From: Carya illinoinensis
Taxonomy: Eukaryota > Streptophyta > Magnoliopsida > Fagales > Juglandaceae
Direction: 5' to 3'
Assembly: GCF_018687715.1 (NCBI RefSeq)
Contig: NC_056752.1
Location: 11,223,501 to 11,287,500, forward strand
DNA: 64,000 nt
Positions 52,940 through 64,000 of the stretch are shown in pieces (within the stretch, counting starts at the first letter, position 1; each line of letters starts with the position of its first letter). The notes below the pieces were generated by a model, which saw nothing but the letters and a program-made list of their open reading frames with translations, ran no database searches and had not been told where the DNA came from. The position numbers were made by a program, and so were the translations under genes.

Positions 52940-55280
52940 GTCAATGAAACAAGGCTCCCATGAGGGAATGCCGAACCTCCCCTAAGGCAATGCACCTTGC
53001 GTGGGAATGCTCCCCTAAGGGAATGACAAACCTTCTCCAAGGCCACGCACCTCACGCGTGAAAGCTTCCTCGAGGGAATGCTCCCCTGAGGGAATGAACC
53101 AAAGCTCCCCTAAGGGAAGGAATGAACCTCCCCCAAGGAAATACTGCTCATGCGGGAAAGCTCCCAAGCGCAGGAAAGCTCCTCTGAAGGAATGCTCCCT
53201 TGAGAGGATGACGATCCTCCATTGCAAGGAAAGCTCCCACAAGGGAATACTCCCCTGAGTTAATGTCGAACCTCCTCCGAGGCCATGCACCTCATGTGAG
53301 AAAGCTTCCCTAAGGGAATGAACAAAGGCTTCCCTGAGGGATGGAACAAACCTCCCCTGAGGAAATACACCTTGCGCGGGAAAGGTCCCCCAAAGGAATG
53401 CTCCCTTGAGGGAATGTTGAACCTCCCCCAAGAACCACCTCGCGCGGGAAAACTCCCCTGAGGGAATGAATGAAGGCTCTCCCGAGGTTCCACCTCGTGC
53501 GAGAAAGCTCCCCCAAGGTAATGCTCCACTAAGGGAATGTCGAACCTCCCCCAGGAACCACCTCACGTGGGAAAGCTCCACTGAGGGAATGAATGAAGGC
53601 TCTCTCAAGGTTCCACCTCGTGCGGGAAAGCTCCCCCAAGGGAATGCTCCACTAAGGGAATGTCGAACCTCCCCCAAGAACCACCTCACGCGGGAAAGCT
53701 CCACTGAGGGAATGAATGAAGGCTCTCCCGAGGTTCCACCTCGTGCGGGAAAGCTCCCCCAAGGGAATGCTCCACTAAGGGAATGTCGAACCTCCCCCAG
53801 GAACCACCTCACGCGGGAAAGCTCCCCTGAGGGAATGAATGAAGGCTCCCCCAAGGTTCCACTTTGCTCGGGAAAGCTCTCCTGAGGGAATGTCGTCCCC
53901 TGAGAACCTCACGCGGGAATGCTCCACCAAGGGAATGCTCCCTTGAGGGAATTTCAAATCTCTCCCGAGAAACCACCTCGCATGGGAAAGCTCCCCCGAT
54001 GGAATGAATGAATGCTCTCTTGAGGTTTCACCTCGTGCGGGAAAGTTTCCCCAAGGAAATGCTCCCTTGCGGGAATGTCGAACCTCCCTTGAGGAACCAC
54101 CTTGCACGGGAAAGCTCCCCCGAGAGAATGAATGAACGCTCTTCTGAGGTTCCACCTAGCACAGGAAAGCTCCCCCGAGGGAATGAATGAAAGCTCCCTT
54201 GAGGTTCCACCTCGTGTAGGAAAGCTTCCCCAAGGGAATGCTCATCTAAGTGAATGTTGAACCTCCCCCAAGAACCACCTTGTGCGGGAAAGCTCCCTTG
54301 AGGGAATGAATGAAGGCTCCCTCGAGTTTCTGCCTCTCGCGGGAATGCTCCCCCAAGGGAATGAATGAAGGCTCTCCCGAGGTTCCACCTTGCATTGGAA
54401 AGCTCCCCCGATGGAATGAATGAAGGCTTCCTTGAGGTTCCACCTCGTGTGGGAAAGCTCCACCAAGGGAATGCTCCTCTGAGGGAATGTCGAACCTCCC
54501 CTGAGGAACCACCTTGCATGAGAAAGCTCCCCCGAGGGAATGAATGAAGGCTCTCCCAAGGTTCCACCTTGTGTGGGAAAGTTCCCCCAAGGGAATGCTC
54601 CTTTGAGGGAATGTCGAACCTCCCCTAAGAACCACCTCGCGCGGGAAAGCTCCCCTGAGGGAATGAATGAAACTCCCTCTAGGAACCACCTTGCCCAGGA
54701 AAGCTCCCCCGAGGGAATGAATGAAGGCTCTCCCGAGGTTCCACCTTGTGCAGGAAAGCTCCCCCAAGGGAATGCTTCCCTGAGGGAATGTCGAACCTCT
54801 CTCGAGGAACCACCTCACCCAGGAAAGCTCCCCCGAGGGAATGAATGAAGGCTCTCCCAAGGTTCCATCTCGTATAGGAAAGCTCCCTCAAGGGAATGCT
54901 TCCCTGTGGGAATGTGGAACCTCTCATGAGAAACCACCTCATGCGAGAAAGCTCCCCCAAGGGAATGAGCGAAGGCTCCCTCGAGACTCCACCTCGCGCT
55001 GGAACAGTCGCCCGAGGAAATGCTCCCCTGATGGAATGTCGAACCTTCCTTGAGGCCACGTGCTTCCCGTAGGGAAGCTCCCATGAGAGAATTCTCCCTT
55101 GTGGGAATGTTGAACCTCCCCCGAGGCCACTCACCTCAAGCGGGAAAGCTCCCCTGAGGGAAGGAACAAACCTCCCTTGAGGAAATACTCCTCATGTGAG
55201 AAAGTTCCCAGGCGTGGGAAAGCTGCTATGAAGGAAAGCTCCCTTGAGAGGATGATGATCCTCTCGTAAGGCAGAATGCT
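52940..55280. repeat. 123-bp higher-order minisatellite, copy B
   Basis: Starts of GAATGAATG fall at 53464, 53587, 53710 and 53833, exactly 123 bp apart in the most homogeneous part. Flanking parts are more degenerate. ORFs of up to 279 codons on both strands (e.g. 53015-53854) arise because 123 = 41 codons. Confidence 0.93.
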
Positions 55281-55969
55281 CCCGAGTGCGAGAAAGATTT
55301 TGCAGTAAACACATGTGCATTGACTTTTGCAATAAACTTGGTCAAGTTTGGCTTATGGGCCGCTCCACCATCTATTGAAAATACACCAAGTCTACATGAC
55401 AGCACATCGAGGGAATTTCCATCGGGCCTTTAGCTATGCGGTGTAATTCAAGCAAGATGGGGACCTTATGTACAAAATCGCAAGCCGGTTATGTTACAAA
55501 TAGCCTTTAAGGGTTGACAAGGGCAGCAACTTAGTTATGCCCGATGGGGTATCGGTAGGATAATCATTCACTCACTACGACGTGAGCAAATGAACAGTAT
55601 ACCGCTGCCCGTGAAAGGCGTGCATATTAGAAGGCATCGCAAGTAAAAGCATCAAAAGTAAAGGCAACTGAACAGGAAGGCATAAAGAAGAGAATTTTAT
55701 TCATCAACTGCCAAGACAATTATAACCATGGGAATATGATACAACAGTGAGAAACCATGCAAAGAGATACAAAAGGAAAGAATACCTCAAAGTCCCGAGT
55801 CGGTCCCAGCGGGATACAGTATCATCAACAAAAAAAAAAAAAGGAACGATGGCTCCCAGGATTCAAACAGCAACCCGAGAGAGGCACCATCCAATAGGTA
55901 CCGAGGCGAGGAGGGACAGTAGGAGATGAATTTCCTTGAAGGGGGAGGGGAAGCAGTAAGCTCAAGCTC

Positions 55970-56405
55970 TATAGACTCCCCGAAGAGCTCGAGTTGAAGG
56001 AGAGATCCTTCGCCATCCCTTCCGTCATGAACCCTTTTCCTACTCCTACTTCTCCCTGGGTTGGAGAGGAAGCATCCGAGCCTAAGCAAGCCCAGGACAC
56101 CAAAAATCCCCTTCGCTGACCTAGCCAGGGAAAGAAGCCCTGCTCATCCCAGATACAAGGGCAACCTAAGATGTAAGGAAGAACCATGAACTGCACGAGG
56201 AGTTTTGAGGCAGGGAAATCCATTGAAAAATTATCTCGCAAAGCTGGGGATATGCCATCTATTCAAAACATCTCCAAGTAATGAAGAACAACATAACTTT
56301 TGGAAGGGCATCCTCGGGAGCCTCAAGGAGGCCACCATGTGCATGTCTCAATAAGAACTTGTCACAGGACTCAGCGTCGCAAAGCCAACCCTGAGCCAGG
56401 GTACC
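55970..56405 (-). pseudogene. antisense unit 2, copy B
   Basis: Begins MGTLAQGWLCDAES downstream of a TATA-like box at about 56523-56532. The frame has stops, but the overlapping frame 55969-56241 (FPASKLLVQFMVLPYILG, PCIWDEQGFFPWLGQRRGF) is open and ~80% identical to copy A. AATAAA (minus) lies near 55695. Confidence 0.45.
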
Positions 56406-57019
56406 CATTGAAATTAAGAGCAACTAGTATTAGTGCAAGGGGGGAAAGAGAGAGGGCATGATTTCAGAACGCTTGATAAAGAAGGAAGGAAGATTTGGTG
56501 GGAAGCAACGAAGGGAGAGGACCTATATATAGGCTAGGAATGACAGCTCACCTCCTAAGGTTCAGAGTATATGCACGTCATAGGGCTCCATCAGATCAAA
56601 CACGGATCTCACAGAAACCTCCAGCGCAGATTTCATGGCACGGTGTAGGAAAACAACATTCATGCCATAAGGGCAGGACAACCAACGGATGAGCAATTAA
56701 TGACTAACTGTTCGAAATCCCTCTGAATCCGCAGGAGAAACATTAGCCATTAACTCACACCCTTGGGAAGGCTAAAGGGCAGGTACAACATTAACGACAA
56801 GAGAAGAGAATTGAAAGCATCATCTCGAAAAGAATAACGCTACAGGTAAACGGTAGCCAAATAGTGCGAGATGATAAGTTGGAGCATAAAAGAAAGATAC
56901 ATGTCTTTATTGATTAATCCGTCTACAATTTACAAAGGGGCCACATGGCATTTACTATTGATGCGGCCCCTTTAAAGTACACAACAAGGAAAAGAAGAAC
57001 TATGGCTATTGGGGAGGAT

Positions 57020-57825
57020 CAGGATCGGGAAGCTCTAGGCCTTTCCGCGGATCAGAAGAGCCCGTCTCAGCAGGGTTCGGCTCTTGTTTAGAGCTAACCG
57101 GAGGATCTTCACAATCCCCTCTCCTTGTGCCATTCACAAAAGTGCTCATAGGGAGGAATTCACCGAGGTCATCATCTTTTGGTAAGAACGCATCCAGGAT
57201 CGCCTCCTGCCCAACTCACCTGATGATTAAGGGCGACGACATCAGACTCAAGGATCCTAAAGTCCAAAGCTAGCATATGCACCTCCAACACCTTGGAACT
57301 ACACTGAGGGTTGAGGATGACATAGTCACGCATCATGTCCAAGCCCTCCAGGTACCCGTGAGACCACGCCTCATTGCAGATAGAAAGAGCCTTTCACAAC
57401 TGTTTAATTGATCTCGTGGCCACCTCTTGCAATTGCAATAGGTCGTTGCGTAGATCCCAGATAACCACCTCCAAACCAGTAGTCCTCTCATGGTTGGTAG
57501 CCAGGTCGGCCAGTGCCTCTTCCTTGCAGACCCAAGTCGCAGCCAACAGAACCCCGCGATCCTCCACAATGGCAGACAAGTCGGAATGCTCCTTCTCCAG
57601 GATCTTGATCTGACATAAATGTAACTCTTACAAGCCCCTCAACTCCTCATTCTCCGTTTGGAGAAGGTCCCATGATTCTTGGAGCCTACTCAGGGACTCC
57701 TAGGTCTTCAGAGCCCACTCCCGAGCCATAGCCAACTGTACCTCCAGGCACTCCCGCTCTTCCCTCCCCTGCTCAGCTATGGACTGAAGACGTCGTACCT
57801 CACCTTCAGCAACGAGCTGGGCTAG
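57020..57825 (-). pseudogene. antisense unit 1 (coiled-coil), copy B, 3' part
   Basis: Minus-strand frames give VLAQLVAEGEVRRLQSIAEQ, then LEVQLAMAREWALKT, then HSDLSAIVEDRGVLLAATWV ... QEVATRSIKQL, then a degenerate tail homologous to 3634-4179. The frame is broken by stops. It continues beyond the inserted solo LTR at 61790 and above. Confidence 0.55.
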
Positions 57826-57830
57826 CACTC

Positions 57831-60800
57831 TGTAATAACCCGCTCATTCTTTCTTCTTTAATTACAAGCTTTAATCTACATGTCATATCTCGATTGTGTG
57901 TTCTAAAAGATACCAAGTGGATTTTAAAGTAAGTTTGATATTTTAAAACTTACAAATATTTTAAATATTCTAAAAATATTTATATGTGATATTTTCAGTG
58001 TTATTGGACTAAAATTTGTTTTAAATAACAAAATTATAATATTTTTAAAGAGCTCCAAAAATATTATAATTGTGGAAAATTATTTAAATTAAAATATTTT
58101 AGTCATTTAAAAATATTAAGAGATTTAAGTTTATATTGAAAACTCTAAATTAATTTAAATAGTTTTATTCTCTTCAAGTGACTAACGAGGCTTCATTATT
58201 TTAATTAATGATGAAAGAATATTATTTTATAAATGTTTATAAAATAATATTCAATTTTAATTCCTCTCAGTGTTTTAATTTAAATAAAACGTTTACGCAT
58301 TTTCAAACCAATATTTAAATTCACTGTTAGATCGTTTTGTAGATCGCAAAATGAAGGACCTGGATTAAATACTCAAGCCCCTCTCTTTTTCTCCTCACTT
58401 TTTCCCTTTCCATTCTCTCTCCTCTCCCTCTCTCCCAGCCCGATGTGCCTCCTTTCTCTCTCACCGTGCGGCTTCTCTCTTCCAGCCGGCGCCACCACAA
58501 GCTGCCCAGTCTCACCTCCACCACCGGCAGCTCCCCCTCTTGTAGGCAAGTCCATCCCCACCGGTGGTGAGTCACACAACAGCCTCCTCCTCCTCCTCCC
58601 ACGGCAGCTCATCCAAAATGTGTTTCAAGCTCATTTCTCCTCCTAGAACTGCTGTACATGGCCAACTTGGCCTCCGACCACCACCAATGGCATCCCCACT
58701 CCATGGGCTTCCTTCCCCCTACCTCCCTCTCTCTCTCTGATGGGTCACTACACACACGATGGTTTCTCCATCGTGCGCCACCGTGCATGGCTACCTACGC
58801 CACCTTTCCACCACCACCATGATCTCCTAACCACCAGCACCTCCCCTAGCTATTTTCATTCCCAACCGAAGGCCCTACAGCTCTCACTCTCACCCACTCT
58901 CTCATGCACGACTTGCACCACTCACGGCCAGATCCGTAGCCGTGAGCCATCATCCAGCCACTACCTCACCACCACAGCTTCAACACACCTCCCTCAAGCT
59001 CCTCCCCACCCAACCAAGCTCCTCTAGCTCTCCCTCTCCATTTCCTAGTTTAGCCATACACAGCTCAAATCTCTTCCACGGACCACCGTACATCTTCCAT
59101 GTGCCACCTCAGCACCGCCTTGAGGCCACTAATCTAGGACCACAACCAAACCTTTCCCCGCTCAGATCCACACCCATAGCCACCTTTAGTAGCCCAAACA
59201 GCCATCGTATGCAATGTAAACTGCCACATACAACTCTTCCGATGTCTTTGACCGTGACGGGTAGTGACAACGCACGGGTTATCCCATCGATGGTATAACC
59301 CTCTATCTTTCGTTATTTATGATATATGTTAGTTAATAGGTTGTAGACTGTGCTGTTATTATTGTGGAGTTCATTGTGAAATGTGGCTATGTGACGAAGT
59401 GTTGGGCATAATTGTGTAGTATTGTGGACCGTGTTGTGGAGTATGGGTGTGAAGCATGTGTCGTAGTTGTGATGCGGTATGGTGTGAAGGGAGTACACGT
59501 GGAGTGTACTCCATGTAGTGCAACAATGCACCGTGTGACGATCGCCGTAGTGACGTGTGGCGTAGAGTAAAGAGAGTACACGTGGCATGTACTCCATGTT
59601 GTGTAGCAATGCACCGTATGGCATGTTGCGAATAAAAGGATGGTTGCGTAATAGAGTAGCGTAGAGTATATTGTGTAACAATGTCCCGAAATAGATGTGA
59701 TGTGGCCTATAGTCTGAGGTGACGGGTGTCACCTTGTGGTTGACTTATGGCTAAGAGTATGTGTGAAGTGATGAAAAAGTATTAGAGTAGTGCAGCGGAA
59801 GCATGACAGGCGTTGTGACGTGACTCAGGATTTGTCTTGAGCTACGTGAAGTGATAGAGGTGCATTTGTGGATGTAGTCCTGTCTTGTTAAGTGTTGGGA
59901 TGAACTTGTACAAGGCTGAGAAGTAGGAAGAGTCCTATCGACCGGGTCTGAGTAAGTTGGTATCGAAGGATGGAGCTTGTTTATACAAGCAAACGATCAT
60001 TAGACTATAAGTTGATCTTAGGTGAAAAAGGGATAAGGTACATGTGCCTTTGGTGAGACATATGTGCAGGATAGGTTTACCATATGTAATGGGTAATCTG
60101 TCTTTAGCATAGTTACACGGTATTTTAGCTCCAGAGTTGGCTTAAAGCCATGTGGCATGTATGGATGGGAATGAGGATTGAGTAGGAGTTAGGATACATG
60201 AAGGTAGTAATGGGTAAGTTGTCTACAATTGGGATGCATGATTTAGTTAGTCTGAGTCATGCATTGGAATGTGGTTGATAGAAAAGTAAGACAAAGGTAT
60301 TAGTGTCTTAACCCTAAGGTGAATTACGAAGGTTTTAGCATAGTAAATGGCACGTAAGAGCCACGGGTGGACAGAGAGTGTTCCAAGTGAATCATGGTTC
60401 TATTTCTAGTATAGTTGCTTATGTATTAGATAGAGAATGACGTAAGGTTATGTGTATGCATGTAGGTTGCCATTTGACACACACACAAATGGACTGCTAG
60501 AAAGAGTATGGCATGAAGTCCAGGTAAGTATTGCATTTATACTCTTCTAGAGTTTTCTAAATAAAAGAAGATGAAAACGAAATGTTTTTCTTTACAAAAC
60601 ACGCTTTATGAAAGAATGCTAAGTATAAGTTTTCAAATATACATACGTAACGGCCCTTCTTGGCAGCCCCTTTTCACGCACCCAAAGTACATAAGTGTAT
60701 GTATGTGGATGGATGCTATATGTGGTAAGTATTGTATGTATATTCACGAAATGAAATGAAAGGCCTCGGCATGAAGAAACTGTTTTAAAATGTCCAATGC

Positions 60801-61789
60801 TTTTAAAATGACTTTTATGAATGAAAAGACAATGCTTTAAATGATGCATGAACTGATGCTTTAAAGGATTCCATGCTTTTAAAATAACTTTTATAAATGA
60901 AAGTACTAAAGGACTGTAAGAACTAAATGAAAGGAATGAAAGAACTATAAAGGACTGAATAGACTAAAAAGGACTGAAACAAATGAATGGATTGAATGCT
61001 TAATGTATGAAAATACATAACGGCCAGATGAATGAAATGAAAAGGTACCAAAGGAATGGACTAGGCAGATTGCAATGCTGGGTAAGTAGTGCTGGTAGTG
61101 CATCCAGTGCTGCACTCCAATGGAATGGATTTCCAACCGATGGCCATGGGCGGAATCAGGTTCAAAAGACCACTAACCCCAACACACAGGTCATAACCCT
61201 GTGCAACGGAAAATGAAAGTGATAAGAAAGAATGTATGCTTGTTAAGGAAGAATGCATGTATGTATGAAAAGATGTATGCATGAACAGACCCTTTAAGAA
61301 ATGAAGGCAGCGAGGTGTGGGGAATTGTTTTATGAAAGAAAATCCTCTTTAAAGAAAAACCCCACCTCTCAACGTTTTAAAACGAATTGAATGCCTATGT
61401 ATGATATGTATGGAGTGCTAAATGTATGACTGAAAACCTATGTTATTATATTTTAACTATATGAAGTAATGCTTACGAGTCATCAACTCATTTTAGTTTT
61501 AATGTGTGCCCTCCTAGGGATAAGATGAGCATGACGCGTCAGGACAAGCACAACCCAAGGGGAAAAGCACGAAAGCTTAGACATGTTATTTTGTACGAGA
61601 GACTTAATTATAAAAAATTTAATGTTTTTTGTTGTAACTTTTTAATTAAGAAAACAAGTTTTATTTATAAACGTGGAGTCTTTTGTATCCTAGCACGAAA
61701 GGAAAAGAAAATTTTAAAAAGAACTGTAATTCCCTTCTATTTTCTTAAAATCATTTTCTAAATGACCCACCACGAGGACGGGCATTACA
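57831..61789 (+). mobile_element. solo LTR (3.96 kb) nested in Tat-like copy B
   Basis: Begins TGTAATAACCCGCTC and ends GGGCATTACA (inverted TGTAAT/ATTACA). The flanks CACTC (57826-57830) and TGCTC (61790-61794) match at 3 of 5 positions, so a TSD is only tentative. The layout parallels the 29930-32390 solo LTR: AT-rich start, CT-rich block, proline/serine-rich pseudo-frames, repetitive TGTG-rich middle, 'ACGAGTCATCAACTCA' near the end. No internal coding region. Antisense unit 1 is interrupted by it. Confidence 0.75.
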
Positions 61790-63460
61790 TGCTCTTATTC
61801 CCTGCACATGCTCTAAGGTTAGACAGCAGACTCAAGACCAAGAGAGTAGAAAAGGAAAGGGGAATGCAAGAAGTACCTCAGAGAGAAGTTCTTGTAGCCG
61901 CTCCACTTTTTGGCCTATGGCGGGATCCTCATGCAAGGACTCATTCAGAGGATCGGCAAGAACTGCTGTGTTTTCAGTTTCCAGAGATTGTACTTCCCTT
62001 CGGGGGGACTCGATTGGATCACCCCTTCAGTCTCGATCAGGGTACCCTCGCACATTGACAAAGTAAGGGGAACCGCCACAGAAGGACCACTCCCCCCCTA
62101 AGCTGGCAACCGCCATCTCCAGAGGAACCAACTACCCCAGCTATCAGTTTTCCAGGGCTTGGTTGGGTGTGAGCTAAAGGCACCTCTGGCACTTCCCTTC
62201 CAAGGCTCGGTGGGGTGGAAGAATCCCGCACCCTGCCAGCCTCCCCTCTCCAGATCAAGCCTAGGTGACAACAACCGGGCTCTCACACGCGGTGGGGACG
62301 CACCCAGAATTAGAGGCGCCTTCATCATCGGGATCAACTCGGAGAGGATCCAAGGCCTCATCAAGGTTGAAGGCTTCAATCAGGGACCGAGTAGTGGATG
62401 ACAGAAAGGGAGTCATCTCAACATTCAACTTCAAAGGGGGCTCAATCATCCAGGCTTGCCGAGGTGCCCTATCCAAAAGAGCACTCAAGAAGTGCATGTT
62501 GTCCACTTCTGTCCTACTCGAAGTACCGGTCGCATCCATCGAGATGCACGGGTTCCTACAGCCAGGATCCCCCATAGAGACAGCAAGAGGAAGGGACATA
62601 GAAGTTGCACTCAGGCTCATCAACGCACTAGCTTGCTAATGTCAGCAGAGCATTGTAGAAGAAAAAGGAGGGCCAACCATCTTTGCAGAGATGGGATAAG
62701 CTGCACTAATCGTCTGGGGATCCAAGGCCTTCTGAGACATTTGGATCTCCCCCCTTGGCTCCAGAGAGATCCTTTTCCCTTTATCTTCAAGAGAGGATTC
62801 AGTAGCCCGCTTCCTCAAACAACACGACAAAGGTTTAGGAACCACACCCTTAGTAGTGAGAGCGACATGTCCCAACGGGGAAGGAAGCCAAACAAACTAT
62901 CTTCCCCAAGAAGGACCTCGGAGTGGACCAGGAGCAAATGCCAGGCTGCCCAGTCCCACACGATCACGATGCAATGCAACTCGTCTAATGTGGCCACAGG
63001 GCGCACTACCTTGTGGTTCAGCACGACTCCCCAGGCCGCCTTTATCTGGAACTCGGCCCAAGAAATTTGTCCCACCAAGAATTTTCATCTTTGGCCACCC
63101 AAGAAGAAGAATTTGCCGGTCCAATCTGAGACTTTGTGGTATCTCAACTCCAGCACAAGCAGCGTAGGCGCCACTCCCCTGAAGCTGCAGATCTCTCCTA
63201 TTCCTCTTGTATACGATGAGTCAGGAGGAACTCACTATAAGTCAGATTGGCATTCTCTGGGTCAGACTTCAATAGAGCCTCAACCATTGCATTCAACAGC
63301 ATATCAGAATCTGCCAAGCATTTGGATGAAGCTGAGTGGGAGCCAATCCCAAGTGATATAGGACCTCACGGACAGGATGGGGAAATGGCAGTCTTAGCTA
63401 GTAGGAAAACATGCCGGGAAAAAGGGCGACTCTCATTGCCAAGCCATCTGCACTCACGGC
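61790..63460 (-). pseudogene. antisense unit 1, copy B, N-terminal part
   Basis: Minus-strand frames include YHKVSDWTGKFFFLGGQR (about 63165-63110) and FLVGQISWAEFQIKAAWGVV with DELHCIVIVWDWAAWHLLLV (62815-63078). These resemble the 'FFFV/LG..W' N-terminal region of antisense ORFs seen in Tat-type elements. The following ~1 kb is E/P/S-rich with stops and reaches the coiled coil across the solo LTR. Function unknown. Confidence 0.5.
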
Positions 63461-63467
63461 CCCTTCA

Positions 63468-64000
63468 TGTGGTGACCGGTGCAAAACTGCAAGTGCACAG
63501 TATCGTAGTTTTATAATAAAGTGGTAAGAAGAGTATCGTCCTCAGGGATTAGTACCTTACTCTTGCCAAATACCAAAATTATACTAATCTCAATTTTATC
63601 TAGAGGAATCACTAAGATTTTTGTAGTTGCACTTTAAACTAAAATCGACTCAAAAGAAATATGCAAAGGAAATAAAACTGATGTTTGAAGATCAAATTAA
63701 TGGGAAGAAAACTTCTAGGAAATCGATTTCACCTACTTCTTCACTATGCTTTTCTCATCCAGCTAACTTAAATCAATTCTCTTTTATCTATTAGCAAATC
63801 TCTAATTCATCCAAAAGCCTCTTTCGATAGTCAATTGGAAGTGATTCTAGTTTATCAATTCACACAAGAGTATGCAAATTAAATAACCAAGAACGCAATA
63901 AGACCAATGATTTAATTACTACACAGGTTCATACAAGTCTTTCGATCTCTATACTTACCTATGCTGAAATATCCAAGATCTACCCTATGATTCCCTCTTT
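63468..64000 (+). mobile_element. start of another LTR-like sequence, truncated by window edge
   Basis: From TGTGGTGACCGGTGCAAAAC the sequence switches to 'CTGCAAGTGCACAGTATCGTAG...GGTAAGAAGAGTATCGTCCTCAGGGA', a pattern I recognise from plant Ty3/gypsy LTR ends. The remaining ~450 bp is AT-rich without ORFs. The right end is outside the window. Confidence 0.5.

Larger units (their letters stand above)
50069..63467 (+). mobile_element. Ty3/gypsy Tat-like retroelement, copy B (5' LTR to beyond antisense genes; pol missing)
   Basis: Order: LTR (50069-50665), primer-binding site, gag remnants, protease remnant, 123-bp minisatellite, antisense genes. The protease tail (HLKIKFPTVQEIDEIRGEQT) runs into the minisatellite with no RT, RNase H or integrase. 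Copy A has the same join, so the deletion is a property of the family and implies trans-mobilisation. A solo LTR (57831-61789) is nested in the antisense region. The 3' LTR is not seen; other LTR-like sequence begins at 63468. Confidence 0.75.

Noticed and set aside
53015..54860. Long ORFs on both strands in the minisatellite (up to 279 codons), likewise 500-1814
   Set aside because: Repetitive 41-residue peptides forced by a 123-bp period; not conserved in frame between copies A and B.
52940..55280. Regularly spaced repeats considered as a CRISPR-like array
   Set aside because: Eukaryotic retroelement context; degenerate contiguous units without unique spacers.
58373..59298. Several 70-118-codon proline/serine/histidine-rich frames
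   Set aside because: Compositional frames inside the 57831-61789 LTR, like those in the other solo LTR.

Overview
This window is plant nuclear DNA. It is AT-rich, intron-bearing and densely packed with nested transposable elements around a few host-type genes: pentatricopeptide-repeat (PPR) genes, a FAR1-related gene and a GRF zinc-finger gene. A dispersed ~200-400 bp MITE family (ends like 'GTTTGGAT...GAGATGAGATG') and an Au-type SINE point to a woody eudicot. I associate that MITE style with Fagales, especially walnut/hickory relatives, but this is recall and was not searched.

Layout. 1-4372: 3' part of a Ty3/gypsy Tat-like, apparently non-autonomous retroelement (copy A) with a 123-bp minisatellite and antisense genes. 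It abuts a ~105-bp remnant of PPR downstream sequence. 4983-7902: complete but internally deleted chromovirus (minus strand, 5-bp TSD). 7908-8435: 3' end of another chromovirus. 8436-10600: AT-rich DNA and MITEs. 10640-19015: FAR1/MULE-transposase-type gene (plus strand, broken by stops, with a four-fold repeated proline-rich exon) and a convergent, intact GRF zinc-finger gene (minus strand), bracketed by a 17-bp inverted repeat. 19016-24440: AT-rich DNA with several MITEs. 24445-24625: SINE. 25595-27904: intact mitochondrial-type P-class PPR gene (PPR1). 28044-28508: foldback MITE. 28743-36716: L1-type LINE with 12-bp TSD, interrupted by a 2.46-kb solo LTR. 38273-39060: 5' end of a chromovirus. 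39255-42860: a SINE split by a CACTA-like element that itself holds a retroposon insert with a 16-bp TSD. 43555-47960: second PPR locus (PPR2), whose repeat tract was expanded by six in-frame 435-bp units and whose C-terminus is broken. 47989-48994: Mutator-like element with 9-bp TSD, just upstream of PPR2. 50069-63467: Tat-like copy B (5' LTR, primer-binding site, decayed gag and protease, no visible reverse transcriptase or integrase, minisatellite, antisense genes), interrupted by a 3.96-kb solo LTR. 63468-64000: start of another LTR-like sequence.

PPR1 is the only long gene that looks intact and canonical. PPR2 is a duplicate of it (shared flanks on both sides, including a shared SINE). 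Unequal exchange between two PPR motifs gave a chimeric motif and then a four-motif, 145-residue module repeated in frame. Under the PPR code the module reads roughly U-U-U-A. The most unusual candidate systems are this expanded PPR array; the FAR1 transposase plus convergent GRF-zinc-finger pair, which resembles the two-gene layout of MuDR; and the Tat-like element, whose two copies keep antisense units with their own TATA-like box and AATAAA signals although pol is missing.
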